Below, in pieces: positions 1 to 9,503 of a DNA stretch of 64,000 nucleotides; positions within the stretch are counted from its first letter, which is position 1; the number at the start of each line of letters is the position of its first letter. The DNA is from Lepiota brunneoincarnata. Taxonomy: Eukaryota > Basidiomycota > Agaricomycetes > Agaricales > Agaricaceae. The DNA is taken from assembly GCA_023014365.1 (NCBI GenBank), contig JAEBUN010000003.1, forward strand, positions 2,790,001 to 2,854,000. Direction: 5' to 3'. The position numbers and the translations under genes were made by a program. The notes beneath the pieces were generated by a model, which did not search any database, was not told the DNA's origin, and was given only the letters and a program-made list of their open reading frames with translations.

Positions 1-1310
1 GTTCCTCCTTCTCTTATTCTACCCTCCGGCCTCCTACTAATAGTAACCTTTATTCCCCAATTACACTCATTCTTGGCTAGGAGCCCCAAGAATCTAATCA
101 AGCCCTCGTCATTTGCCTTGTCTTCGGTATGACTGCGACTGCAATGTATTGTCAACGTCATCACAAATGGATCGAGCTTAACTAGGTATACCGGGGTTCA
201 TCATAGCAGCCGTGTTTATTCTGCATCTCTGCTGTGGCAAAAGGACTAAGAGATGCAAGCATGGCCAAAAAATCGCCGAAGGGTTGGCGGATGTAGCTGG
301 TGCCTTGCCAGATATTGACGGTGGAGGTGGTGGTGGGCCTGAACAACAAAACCTGCTGGACAATTTGCTCTTTCATCATGATAGCCACATACCCACAACT
401 TCACGCACACCCTTCACCTTCTTGTACTGTCACACCACCAGTCACCCCAGCAGCATGCCAAGCCCCGCCACACCCTATTTCCACACCAGGCGTGTTCAAC
501 AGCTGTTCCGCTGCTCTAGGTATGAAAGGTCATGGCTAGATACTCATAGCTGGAGTTGACTTTTGCCAGGGGGCAATCAACATCTGAAAGCGCCTTGTGT
601 GCCTGAGAAAAAAAAGTTATTACTATGATAAGCAGTGGGAGGAGAAAGGAAGCAACATGCTCACCACTCGTGTCAATTCAATCAAGTGTTGCAAAACCTC
701 CATGATCTCAAGGTTCACCATGCCATATTTTACTTTATCTGGAGTTTCGCATTGCATCGTGACAAGGTAGGGTCTTCCTTAGTGGTGTAATGAGTGCTGG
801 CTGCATGGGCAGCAGGTTTAGGGGAGGTGGACTTGAAGAAATAGTTTTCCAACACCGATTGGATTTCCTGGCTATACTTCTTGAATTGAGGCTTGGACCA
901 ACCTAGGGGGTCCCACCAAAGATTTATTGTGAGTCAATTAGGACAGTGAAAGATGTACTGACACATGTGCATCATCCCACACAAGCTAGATACCACCCTC
1001 ACAATATTGACACCATATCCACTTAAGGCTTTGAACAAATCCGCTGAAAAGGTAGAAATGTTTGTGGGTTCTAATATAGATAGAGGGCTCATTTTCACTA
1101 AGCTTAGCCAAAATTCGATAAACTTAAGCTAATACCAGTGGTATAAGATAGATAATGAACAGTTTTGTCTTTTGGGGTGTTCTGGGGGTGTGTTCTGACA
1201 GCGAGATTCAAGAGAGTAGTGTTTTAAAGGTTAATGAACAGCCATTGAAGTTATCTTAGCTGTATGCTGCAACAATGAAAGGACAATCCCTGTTAATTCA
1301 AAGCACAAGG
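1..1310. other. gene-poor stretch with a possible transposon-derived coding relic
   Basis: No intact gene is supported here. On the minus strand at about 733-925 one frame reads like protein (it includes WWDPLGWSKPQFKKYSQEIQ) and is followed by in-frame stops. It resembles an eroded exon of a repeat-derived gene, but I cannot name the family. The short frames at 200-560 are proline-rich or low complexity and look like chance. Confidence 0.3.
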
Positions 1311-1412
1311 TCTCTAGTCTCTGGTCTCTGGTCTCTGACTTTTGTTCTCTATCTCTGTCTCTAGCACTCTAGAACTCTAAACTCTGAACTCTGTTCTCTG
1401 TCTCTGTCTCTG
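1311..1412. repeat. CT-rich minisatellite (CTCTGGT/CTCTGT type)
   Basis: Imperfect tandem copies of short CTCTGG-T / CTCTGT-C units fill about 100 bp, with small variants such as CTCTAG and CTCTGAAC. It is a simple pyrimidine-rich tract with no coding potential. Confidence 0.8.
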
Positions 1413-2333
1413 GGTTGGTTGACAACCAAAGAAATCACACTTAATGACACACACTAAATAGCCCTCTGAAACCATTCTTGATCATGGCTTGCAGACTTGC
1501 ATGTGGAAGTGGGGGTGAGACCTCTTGCTTCTCCACAAACAAGTGTGACCATATTTATATTGTTTAGATACATATGAGAGATAGTAAATATGAAATAGAA
1601 AACAATAAGCTTAATTGTTACAGGTACTGCAGAATATTTTGGAAGGTTTGGCAGCATTTCTACCTTGCCTTGGGTTATGGGTTTCTCTCTGATTGACAAA
1701 TGGCAATCCAGCCAGACATGTTCTGTGCTTGTCTGCATTATTCTGCATCCACGTGGGCGCATTAAGCCTCTGGATCAATTATGATTGGCATGTATAGCAT
1801 ATGGACAATCCCTTGATCTGTTGTAATTAATCTCAGTTAGGCAATATGCTGAGGTGCCGGGACCCACAAAGCACTTGTTAATCATGAGTCTTTGATATTT
1901 CTAGGGTTTTGGGCATCAGGTGTTGCCTCCCGAGCATTGGATGTTCCATTCTGTGGTCTGGTCATCATTATTGGGCTCACTATAGGTGTGATACACCTGC
2001 AACAGCCGCTATGTACATTCTTTTGGGTTCAAACAAATCCGAGTTCATCAGAAAACTGCTCGTAAGGTCCCTTGATGCGACCTGGAGTATACTTGATAGG
2101 CTATGTAGAGTCCTGAATCCCTCTGGAGAGCATTCTGATAGCTTGGTTCACTAAGCTTAGTGATAATGAACTGGTTTGAACACTCCGAGGCTCAAATATC
2201 CTCAATTCAGTCAAACTGGCTACTATGGGACATAGTACCAATCCTCTATAGAGTTCTTTAATGATATAGCCAATGATTCTATGTAGAGAATCATTCTGGA
2301 GTATGGAATTCATGTATAGGCATGAAATTGGTG
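1413..2333. other. no gene seen
   Basis: AT-rich intergenic sequence. Short open frames on both strands have no recognisable motif, codon pattern or splice structure. Confidence 0.5.
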
Positions 2334-2441
2334 TATCACCGGTCTGTGTGCAGACTGTTATTTGTATATAAGTAGCACATGTGCCAATTGTGATCAGTAC
2401 TTGAATATCAACTTGATTCTGGCCTACTTATTCCCCTTACA
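2334..2441 (+). repeat. LTR 3'-part fragment, inverted relative to the LTR at 2912
   Basis: The reverse complement of this 108-bp piece matches the first ~104 bp of the LTR at 2912-3229 closely (shared TGTAAGGGGAATAAG end, AATTGGCA, CTTATATACAAATAAC, CAGACCGG). It keeps the TATA-like TTTGTATATAAG and the CCCCTTACA terminus, and is truncated on its left. Its natural (TATA-forward) orientation is plus, opposite to the other copies in the window. Confidence 0.75.
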
Positions 2442-2464
2442 AGGGTGGCCTGATAGCAGTCAGC

Positions 2465-2839
2465 CTAGTCGTCCCATGGGTAGTGAGCTGAGAGCGGGAG
2501 GGTGGTAGTAGTGCCTTTGACCATGGGGTGAGTGTGACCTGGGCAGTTGGGAGTGCATATGAGGGCGCCTGTAGAGTGGGGCTTTCCCTTTTGGCTAGTG
2601 GCTGCTTGGATAACAGCTGGAGTGGGTGCAGCAGCAGCCATTGAGGATTTCTCCTCAAGAGTGTGAAGGTGAGATAAGAGTGAACTGATCAAGCGGTTAA
2701 GCTCACCAATCCAGGACAGAAGGGCCTGGGTGTCTTCACCTGAACATGAGGGACCCAGGGGAGTGGGGGCTGCTGTTGATATGGTGGGCGCAGGGGCTTT
2801 CTGCTTGCCTGAGGACTTTCGGTGGGGCATACTTGTCAT
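2465..2839 (-). CDS. gag-like fragment of an LTR retrotransposon
   Basis: A 124-codon frame starting MTSMPHRKSSGKQK and rich in Ala/Pro/Thr/Ser. It contains a short helical stretch (SWIGELNRLISSLLSHLHTL) of the kind found near the N-terminus of fungal Gypsy gag proteins, where it forms a coiled coil. No zinc knuckle, protease or capsid motif is visible. It lies just downstream, on the minus strand, of a minus-oriented LTR (2912-3229), where gag is expected. I infer a gag N-terminus with the rest of the element lost. It could also be an unrelated low-complexity frame. Confidence 0.4.
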   Translation of the reverse strand: MTSMPHRKSSGKQKAPAPTISTAAPTPLGPSCSGEDTQALLSWIGELNRLISSLLSHLHTLEEKSSMAAAAPTPAVIQAATSQKGKPHSTGALICTPNCPGHTHPMVKGTTTTLPLSAHYPWDD

Positions 2840-2911
2840 AGGGCTGTGTGAACAGGGTAGATGGGGTGCAGAGAGCTAGGATGGCAAGTCTGCATAGAGA
2901 CTTGAATATTC

Positions 2912-3229
2912 TGTAAGGGGAATAAGGAGGCCAGAACCAAATTGATATTTGAGTGCCAATCTCAATTGGCATGCACACTACTTATATACAAATAACGGTC
3001 TGTGCACAGACCGGGCAACCAAACACTAAGTGACTACCAGTAATAATGTGCACAAACAATATACAAACAATAGACTTGCATGTGGGTTGGACTCAGGGAT
3101 GGGGGTGGCTGAAGGCTGAGGCCAGGCTTGGGCATTGGGCATTGGCTAGAGTGGCCAAGCCTGGATGTCCTACCAAAGACCCCTAGACATACCTTGCATA
3201 AGGGGGGGCACAATGCCAGTCCCCTTACA
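2912..3229 (-). repeat. LTR of the TGTAAGGGG family, 318 bp
   Basis: Begins TGTAAGGGGAAT and ends AGTCCCCTTACA, so TG...CA with a ~10-bp inverted end. It is homologous to the solo LTRs at 20357-20681 and 46112-46424. The TATA-like GTATATAAGTAG reads on the minus strand, giving the natural orientation. The flanking pentamers (TATTC on the left, TTTCC on the right) do not match, so this is not a clean solo LTR. It is more likely the 5' LTR of the truncated element whose gag-like frame follows at 2839-2465. Confidence 0.75.
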
Positions 3230-4940
3230 TTTCCCTGGATTGCCACCTTGAACCTGAGTGAGAAGATTGCCCAGTTTCCTCCTGAGGGGTCCAGTTTTGG
3301 CACTGATGAAGGTAAGATGTTGTTGACAGTTGATATTCTTGGCTAATTTGTGATTTCTGGTATGCTCATAGATTTAGCAACTTCCAGGGCCCATAACCTG
3401 TCAGAATATGTATCTCAGTCACTCAATGTATGTTTGAGTGCTATATATTAGCTAACCTGTCAGAATATGTATCTATGTGTGATGAGCATGGGCATAAGGC
3501 ATAAATGATGTGAAGGCTCACCTCAATCACTCAACATATGTTTGAGTACTGAGGAGAGCAGACTCTACTTAGTATCATAAGTATACTAACTAACAGTGAA
3601 CAAACAAGTGCCAAATAGATGGCATGAGAATTGTGAATGCATAAAGGAAAATGGTGGGTCCATATACTCTACTGGGCCCAAAAAAGGGGGGGGCAGCATG
3701 TCCGTAAGCTTGCATAAATCTGACAAGGGATAGAACAGAGAAGTGAGGGTTGACCCCATTGTATGAAATGGAATAAGGCTGAGTTGACTCCACTGTGCCC
3801 ACAATTTCAGGTCATAGTGAATTTGACCATGATGAATCATTTGAGGGAAAACTATGGTGTCTTCAATGCTCCTCTTCCCCGGAGACACCCCTAACCCCGA
3901 AAGGTCAGGAAATCAATTAGTGATATTTGCCTTTGGCGCTTGCGAGGAGTTATATGTTGCCGTATTGATCGGACAGAGCATGCCGCAAGGATATATATAT
4001 GAGTTGCTCTACTTTCTTGGAGCAGGGCCATGTCCATGGTCCATTTGAACCAAAGCTGATTCACGATGTCAACCGGTTGCGGGAGGAGGAGGCAGTGGTC
4101 ATTCCTTATCTATTATTTTATCATACGAGAGCCAAATCTGATCAGTTTGTATCGCGGGCTGCTGATGCACGGCATATGAACCAGCCGATCAATGGGGCTG
4201 ATGAGGTAAGCAGTCGTTCATGAGCCTCCATGCACCGGCACATTTCATGAACTTGCACAACACTGCATGCAACACGAATCAGTGGTGGGAACCACCAAAG
4301 TCGCTCAAATTCAGCCGTGCCTCCGCTCGGCAAGCGTGATTGAGCGTGACATGGGTGAAGATTTCCTAGCTCCCCTCCAGCTTGGCTTTTGGCCAAAAAA
4401 AAAAGGCATAAGAATGCATGAAACGCCGTCATGTGTGTGCCGTCAGAAATGATATCTTCTGCCCCCAGTCAAATGTGAGATATTGAAGCTCGTCCGAACC
4501 CCCACTCTACTATAGTGACACATACAATAACCTGCACTGTTTTCACGACCCAAATCAACTCCCTCCTACCTCGCAAGTATTACCTATCAGTAGTTGGTCT
4601 GGATATGTGCGTCGATCAGCTCGCTGAATCATCCTCATACCCCAACACTCCTGCGGTCGCCAGTATTCGGGTACCAGGAAGGAAATGAGCATAATGGTGA
4701 CAACCCTTGTGAGGCCCCAATTCGTACGAGAGTCGGAGCTCACCATCAGATACGGCCCACAAATGGGATTATCTGTTGGAGAGATAAGCTGGATAAGGAA
4801 TGAGAAGGGGTCGACGTATTGGGGTGTGCGGCGGAGTCGTGTACTTCTAGGGTACCAAGTCGTGTACCATGATCGAATTAACCGGGACCCCAGTCCGACC
4901 CTCAGTCAGTCAAGCATTTCCCAATAACTCGTTGGGTCAG
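3230..4940. other. no supported gene; short direct repeats
   Basis: No coding region can be supported. Two short dispersed repeats are visible: ACCTGTCAGAATATGTATCT (twice, near 3397 and 3453) and a TCACTCAA-TATGTTTGAGT unit (near 3417 and 3526). Open frames of 60-100 codons here lack any recognisable motif. Confidence 0.5.
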
Positions 4941-4967
4941 GTGCACGGGTGTGCACATACGTAGGGG

Positions 4968-5426
4968 TTGAAGGGAGCAACCCTGATCGATCGATCTGCT
5001 CGTTGGGTTGTTCGACCGACATCAGACCCCCTAAATTCAATTCGGTGGATCGCCCGAAAAATTCCCGGTGCGCGCACCCTGGCCAGTCTGAGTAATAAAG
5101 TGAGCCTCAAGTGCGTTACGGCCAAATCTACACCGCCACGTGTGAAAAAGTTTCAAGAATCTACGTCAATACCGAGGGTCCGAGCTTGTCTGCCTGAAGT
5201 TATCGATACACCAATACACCTTTCATCTACCCCGGTCACAGCCTTACTCTCCCCCACCGCCCTCCGACTCTCGTCTGTCTGCTCTTTCGGAAATAGCCTC
5301 ATGCAGCTATTCGGGCTCCCCGGGACTCCTCCTGATATCGGCCTGCCCTCAGGGCGGGTTTCCCGCTTGGAATCTGTCCAAGATAATAGCCGACCTTTGT
5401 GGGGTTATGCAGGGAGGGGCTTCTGA
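4968..5426 (+). CDS. hypothetical open frame, 152 codons, doubtful
   Basis: A continuous frame starting MKGATLIDRSARWVV and ending at TGA. Composition is mixed (basic N-terminal half, Ser/Pro-rich C-terminal half). I see no domain, signal peptide, membrane segment or splice site that would confirm it, and no homologous copy in the window. It precedes the proline-rich frame at 5948. It may be part of a spliced gene or chance. Confidence 0.2.
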   Translation: MKGATLIDRSARWVVRPTSDPLNSIRWIARKIPGARTLASLSNKVSLKCVTAKSTPPRVKKFQESTSIPRVRACLPEVIDTPIHLSSTPVTALLSPTALRLSSVCSFGNSLMQLFGLPGTPPDIGLPSGRVSRLESVQDNSRPLWGYAGRGF

Positions 5427-5947
5427 CACTTCACGGGGAATTGGGGCCAAGCGTATCCTGATTCCTACCCTATCTCACAGGGTCTGGGCCACGTTTTGAT
5501 TAGCCAGGGTCTTTTTGGACCCACCAACGGATAGTATATATTTGGTAAGATATTCAACTGCTTTTCGACACAACACCCTCTTTTTCTTCCAACATCTGTG
5601 CCCAACATCCTGTGCGACCTGTTGGCACGCCAATTTGACAACTAAGCCCAAAAGGTACTCACGTATGGATGAACCTTGCCTATGTCCATTGATTGGAATC
5701 CCACCAGTCAGATCACCGCTCACACGTTCGAAGGATGTCGATCACGCCCAACGATAGGTCGCTGTCAAGGCGTATGGGCTGATTTATTTCTGTTCCGAGT
5801 CGTTTTCGCTGATGATGTAATGATGAACCAGGCGGGGAACGGTCCACGACCAAACCAGCTCACAGAACCAACTCGGCTCCCGGGGCCAGGGCACCACCTC
5901 CCACGGACAACCCGGGACCGAACATAACCTTCAGGGGTCCCGCGACC

Positions 5948-6379
5948 TTGACTATCGTACATGGGGACCAGGTAAACTATTACCATAAGACTACTACCGT
6001 CTATGCATCTTCCAGTACCACCGCACCGACCACTGCACCTCCCTGGGCAAACGCGCCACCTCCCAAGCCGCCACCTCCCTACAGGACACCTTCCGACTGG
6101 CCACCCCCCCGCACCTACCGGCCACCTCCCAGCACCTGCCGGCCACCTCCCAGTACCTACGGGCCAGCTCCCAGCGCCACGTGGGACCCTTCCACGTTTG
6201 GTTCCGGGTCCTTTACTTTCGTAGCTGGGAAGCGGGAAACCTACTCGGCACCAACCAGTACCGCAGCACCGACCACTGCACCTCCCAAGACCAACGCGCC
6301 ACCTGCCACGGCTAACGTGTCACCTGCCTCCACATCCGCAGATGGCGACATGGTAATCTTTAATCCCAGGAAGAAGTAA
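5948..6379 (+). CDS. proline/threonine-rich protein fragment with VHGDQVNYY motif
   Basis: A 143-codon frame beginning MTIVHGDQVNYYHKTTTVY and followed by Thr/Ala/Pro-rich low complexity with imperfect repeats of PPPxTYRPPPSTC type. Two TTAPTTAPP segments frame the repeats. From memory, fungal NACHT/NB-ARC-type proteins often carry a 'V-H-G-D-Q-(V/I)-N' stretch upstream of their NTPase; the N-terminus here resembles that, but no NTPase follows. The proline repeat looks like slippage of a 21-24-nt CCACCTCCCAGCACC unit. It may be an exon whose start lies further upstream; the ATG at 5948 is only the first in frame. Function unknown. Confidence 0.35.
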   Translation: MTIVHGDQVNYYHKTTTVYASSSTTAPTTAPPWANAPPPKPPPPYRTPSDWPPPRTYRPPPSTCRPPPSTYGPAPSATWDPSTFGSGSFTFVAGKRETYSAPTSTAAPTTAPPKTNAPPATANVSPASTSADGDMVIFNPRKK

Positions 6380-6706
6380 TACAACCTGCATTTAAAACAA
6401 GGTTGAAATGATGCAAAACACGTCCAAACAAAGGGGGAATGTGGTCGGCGAAACAACCACTGGGCTTCGACAACCAGGAGAGACACGTTATTTGAGAGAG
6501 AGAGTTAGGGAATGAGATCAGGAGGAAGTTTCTGGGTCATTTATTGACTGGAGAACTTGTCTCCCAGGCTTGTACCTTTATACACAGGCATAACTACAAT
6601 TATTTTTATGTTTCTCACATCAAGATGGAGAAGAAAATGAGAGGTCCTTAACTAAGTCATATCTAGGGAATGGAGAACATGAAACTCCAGCTAGTAAGGG
6701 GAAGTG
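6380..6706. other. no gene seen
   Basis: AT-rich intergenic sequence between the proline-rich frame and an LTR remnant. It contains a short GA repeat (GAGAGAGAGAG near 6495) and nothing else recognisable. Confidence 0.5.
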
Positions 6707-7130
6707 TTACACCTTTCATGAATACTGAGTTTGTGGGGCTTGAGGGGTTATCAAACTCAGAGAGATTGTTATCTGGGTAAGGGATCATCACTTAGTGGCA
6801 AAACTTCTTACTCTCTACAGGCATCTATACAGACTTACTCCCAGAGATATTCAGATGTCAACTTGTGAATGCAAATACTAGTAGAAGCTGGAGAGTGAAG
6901 ACTTGGTGTATAGAATGAACTACACTGTACTGAACTACAGAGGTAATTCTACTTGGTTTACATAAGTATCTACAGTGGCTGTGCTACTGCTATATTGGGG
7001 TTTGAGGGACTAGATAACTGGGGGATGTTCTATGTATAGAATATTCCAGAATATTCTTATGGAAGGTTCTGGAAGGTTCTGATAACATTAGGTCCTTCTC
7101 ATGAGTTGTCTTCATACAACTCAACATTCT
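6707..7130 (-). repeat. decayed Gypsy-1-like 3' LTR plus adjoining internal end
   Basis: On the plus strand it starts TGTTACACC and ends TTCTGATAACA (7088). It is then followed by TTAGGTCC...GAGTTGT...CATACAACTCA, which is the same internal sequence that flanks the 3' LTR of Gypsy-1 (8091-8130). This is therefore a 3' LTR of a minus-strand relative with a short piece of its internal region. No target duplication is found. The body of the LTR has diverged strongly from the Gypsy-1 LTR. Confidence 0.55.
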
Positions 7131-7212
7131 CTGAATATATTGTGGTAAGGTATCATTGTTGTAGTTGAAGTCCTGAGTTTCTTCTTTGTAGGTGTGGGAT
7201 GGAGATGTTGTT

Positions 7213-7300
7213 ATCAGAATTCCAAATCAGAAGAACAGTCTATATTTAGTTACATTTCTCTCATGTCATATGTCACTCTGAAACTGTTATCAAAAATACC
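7213..7300 (+). repeat. LTR fragment, Gypsy-1 relative, plus orientation
   Basis: Begins TGTTATCAGAATTCC-AATCAGAAG and later has GTCACTCTGAAAC. Both blocks are shared with the start of the LTR at 18201. The remainder has diverged or is deleted. Sequence from 7301 to 7698 holds no recognisable gene. Confidence 0.5.
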
Positions 7301-7698
7301 ATACCAATATATTTCCTTGGTTATTGATGATAGTTGCAGGCTTGGTGAAATGCTTGGGACCAGGTTTGGATTTTGACATGATCTTTTTCAATGGCTCCAG
7401 GTTTGTTACATTGCAGTCAATAACATCTGGGCAATGACTTGAATAAAAATAAAGAAGCAAAGGTGCAGGAGACCAACTCACAAGGACAGAGACTAGCAGC
7501 AATGAGAATTCATGTGATATGCCTTTCCTCTGCTTCATTTTCTTTCTTCAAGACTCATCTGTTCTCACTTGTGATTTCTCCAAGGATTTGGCTTTTGATA
7601 TCTGTTAGTTAACTTAATTTTGATCCAGGAGGCTCAGACTCACATGTTGTGAGTTAAAATGAGCTTTTTCCATGCATGGAATTTTGCTCTCATGTATG

Positions 7699-7703
7699 CT
7701 ACT
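7699..7703. repeat. target-site duplication CTACT (left)
   Basis: CTACT immediately precedes the left LTR of Gypsy-1 and is repeated at 15872-15876 directly after the right LTR. A 5-bp duplication is typical of Ty3/Gypsy integration. Confidence 0.9.
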
Positions 7704-8090
7704 TGTTACCCTGGGTTAGGGGTTCGCTCTTGAGTAGCATGGAGTTCGACACAGGATGTCTATACAGACTTGGTCCTGTCCTACTAAGCGTGACTTGGAG
7801 ACGATGGAGCACTATAGTCCAGCCAGTTTAAGGGCAAAGAGATATAGGAGGCAAGAACTGTATAACACTAAGATAAGGATACAAGGTATTGTACTGTATC
7901 CTTATATACTCCTAAGTGTGGCTGTACTCCTACTATAATGATTTGGACCGGGGTAACTATGAGTCAGAGATAAGAAAACATGAGGCGTATACTAAGAATA
8001 GTCCTTCTGATGTACACTACTGATAGTTTCATAGTGACATGGGAATGTGAGCTAAAAGTAACTGTCCTTCTGATGTGGCTTCTGATAACA
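7704..8090 (-). repeat. Gypsy-1 3' LTR
   Basis: On the plus strand it runs TGTTACCCTGGG...TCTGATAACA. It aligns end to end with 15486-15871. It differs by one length change (CCCTGGG against CCCGGG) and a few transitions, several at CpG. The TATA-like TATATAAGG and the transcript-start candidate ATCTTAGTGTT read on the minus strand. Confidence 0.92.
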
Positions 8091-8127
8091 TTAGGTCTGT
8101 TTCTAGAGTTGTTTTCCATACAACTCA

Positions 8128-8658
8128 TTAGTTTCCTTCTTCCGGGTACTCGGCTAGGTAATTTGGTTCATAGTAATCGATCTGTGGTGGGTCGGTGGAG
8201 TCTGGTCTGGGGGGAATGATGGGGGAGAAGGTGGGAGTGGGAGTTCTGTGAAGATCGAGTATGGTGGCAGTTTCTGGGGATGGGGGTTGTCCTGGGTAAA
8301 AGATGTCGTATAGAAGGCGTCTGAAATGGGGACTTTCAATCCTTTCTTCTGGTGGGGTGATTTGGTTTGTTTCAGAAGGAACTGCATGGTTCTTCTGTGA
8401 TGTTTGATTCGGCCACGTCGTTGTAGCACTCCTCGTAGTAATCGTCGTGGGTGAGGTCGATGTATCGATGGTGAGTTGTGGGAATGGTCGAAGGACGGGT
8501 TGTAGGATTTTTGGAGTAGGGGGCGTGTCGAGTCTTCCGACTTGGGCATTCGGTCCGTTTATGGCGCGGTTGGAAGACGGTGCAATGGGGGCATCTATAT
8601 TTGATGCAGTCGTATGAGTAGTGCCCTGGGGCATATTGCTTGCATCCGAGGCAGGCAA
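8128..8658 (-). pseudogene. Gypsy-1 ORF3, second frame ('ORF3B-like')
   Basis: A 176-codon frame ending in YLAEYPEEGN just upstream of the 3' LTR. It contains ITPPEERIESPHFRRLLYDI and YDIFYPGQPPSPET. The same end, with conservative changes, is present in the partial element at 21277-21597, so the frame persists in two diverged copies. It overlaps the zinc-knuckle frame (8372-8674) in a different phase. It corresponds in position, but not obviously in sequence, to the frame of Gypsy-2 that runs into the 3' LTR. It has no recognised domain. It could be real or a by-product of a T-poor strand; preservation of its C-terminus in the 21-kb copy favours real coding. Confidence 0.45.
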
Positions 8659-9400
8659 ATTGGGGGCAATCCATGGCCCAGTGTCCTGTGTGTCTGCATT
8701 GGATGCAGACTGATCTGTCGGTGGTTCGGGGGTTGGTTTGTGGGTGAATGGGGTTGGGGGAGTTCCGAATCAGGACAGTTGTTACTGGCTGACGGTGTGG
8801 GTGGTGTCCTTGGTGGGGGTGAGAAGTCTGAAGGGATTTCTGACACTGGTGGGCTTTCTTCCCTTGTTGGGGACGGTGGTGATGATAGCGGCAGTGGTCG
8901 TCGTGGTAGTGGTGGGGATGGTTGCGGTGGGGGGCTGCGAGGTATGTACCTCATCTCATTTGGGTAAGTTCTTCGAACACCTCGGACATGAGGCCCGATC
9001 TTGAGCAGAGAAGTCACTCGAGTGATTCTGCCCAGGCACGTTGCGTATTGTACACAGTAGCGAGAGCCTTAGTCTGTTGTACGTGGTGGGTATAGTCGTA
9101 CCAGAGTTGTCGGTCGTATTCTGAAATTGAAGTGTGTTCCAATTTAGTCGTAAAGGCTCCAGTCGGTGGCAGCCTCACGCAGATCTCCGTCAGAAGGGTG
9201 ATCTGGTCCATATGATCGTACTCCAGCTGTATGGTATCTAAGGGAGGTGGCTGGGGCGGCTGTTGGTTCTGGGGTGTCGTTGGGGTCGGGGGTCTCGTCC
9301 CTGAGGGAGGCGTATGTTGCGGCGAAGGTGTGAGAGGGGGTGTAGGGAGACGGGGCTGGAATGGGAGTTGTTTGAAGTGTAGTATGTTCGACATTTGCAT
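8372..9400 (-). pseudogene. Gypsy-1 ORF3, zinc-knuckle frame ('ORF3A')
   Basis: In one phase, 9400-9014 reads MQMSNILHFKQL... with a helical segment (LWYDYTHHVQQTKALATVYN). After TGA codons it continues at about 8720-8372 with CIQCRHTGHWAMDC, a canonical CX2CX4HX4C knuckle, then CLGCKQYAPGHYSYDC and CPHCTVFQPRHKRTEC, both CX2CX6HX4C. The C-terminus VAESNITEEPCSSF matches IAESNITGEPVGLY of the Gypsy-2 404-codon frame, so the two families share this gene. It lies 3' of the chromodomain, where env-like or accessory genes occur in other retroelements. A nucleic-acid-binding role is inferred from the knuckles only. Two in-frame stops (near 9014 and 8945) break it. Confidence 0.6.
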
Positions 9401-9503
9401 TGTTTATAATGACGACGGAGGATGATGAGGAGGTTGGTGAAGGTGTTGTTGAAAAAGGGGGAGTAGTTTGGGGGCAAGTGAGGTCAAGGTTCATGGGCAT
9501 CTT

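Noticed and set aside
212..559. 115-codon frame with a Gly-rich stretch
   Set aside because: Low complexity, no splice sites, overlaps equally long frames on the other strand; looks like chance.
7704..8090. Repeats with TGTTA...TAACA ends considered as TIR DNA transposons/MITEs
   Set aside because: They are paired direct copies bounding gag-pol with 5-bp duplications, so they are LTRs.
8614..9425. Plus-strand Gly/Val-rich frames over Gypsy-1 ORF3
   Set aside because: Antisense shadows of the proline-rich ORF3; no independent motif and not matched in the other copies.
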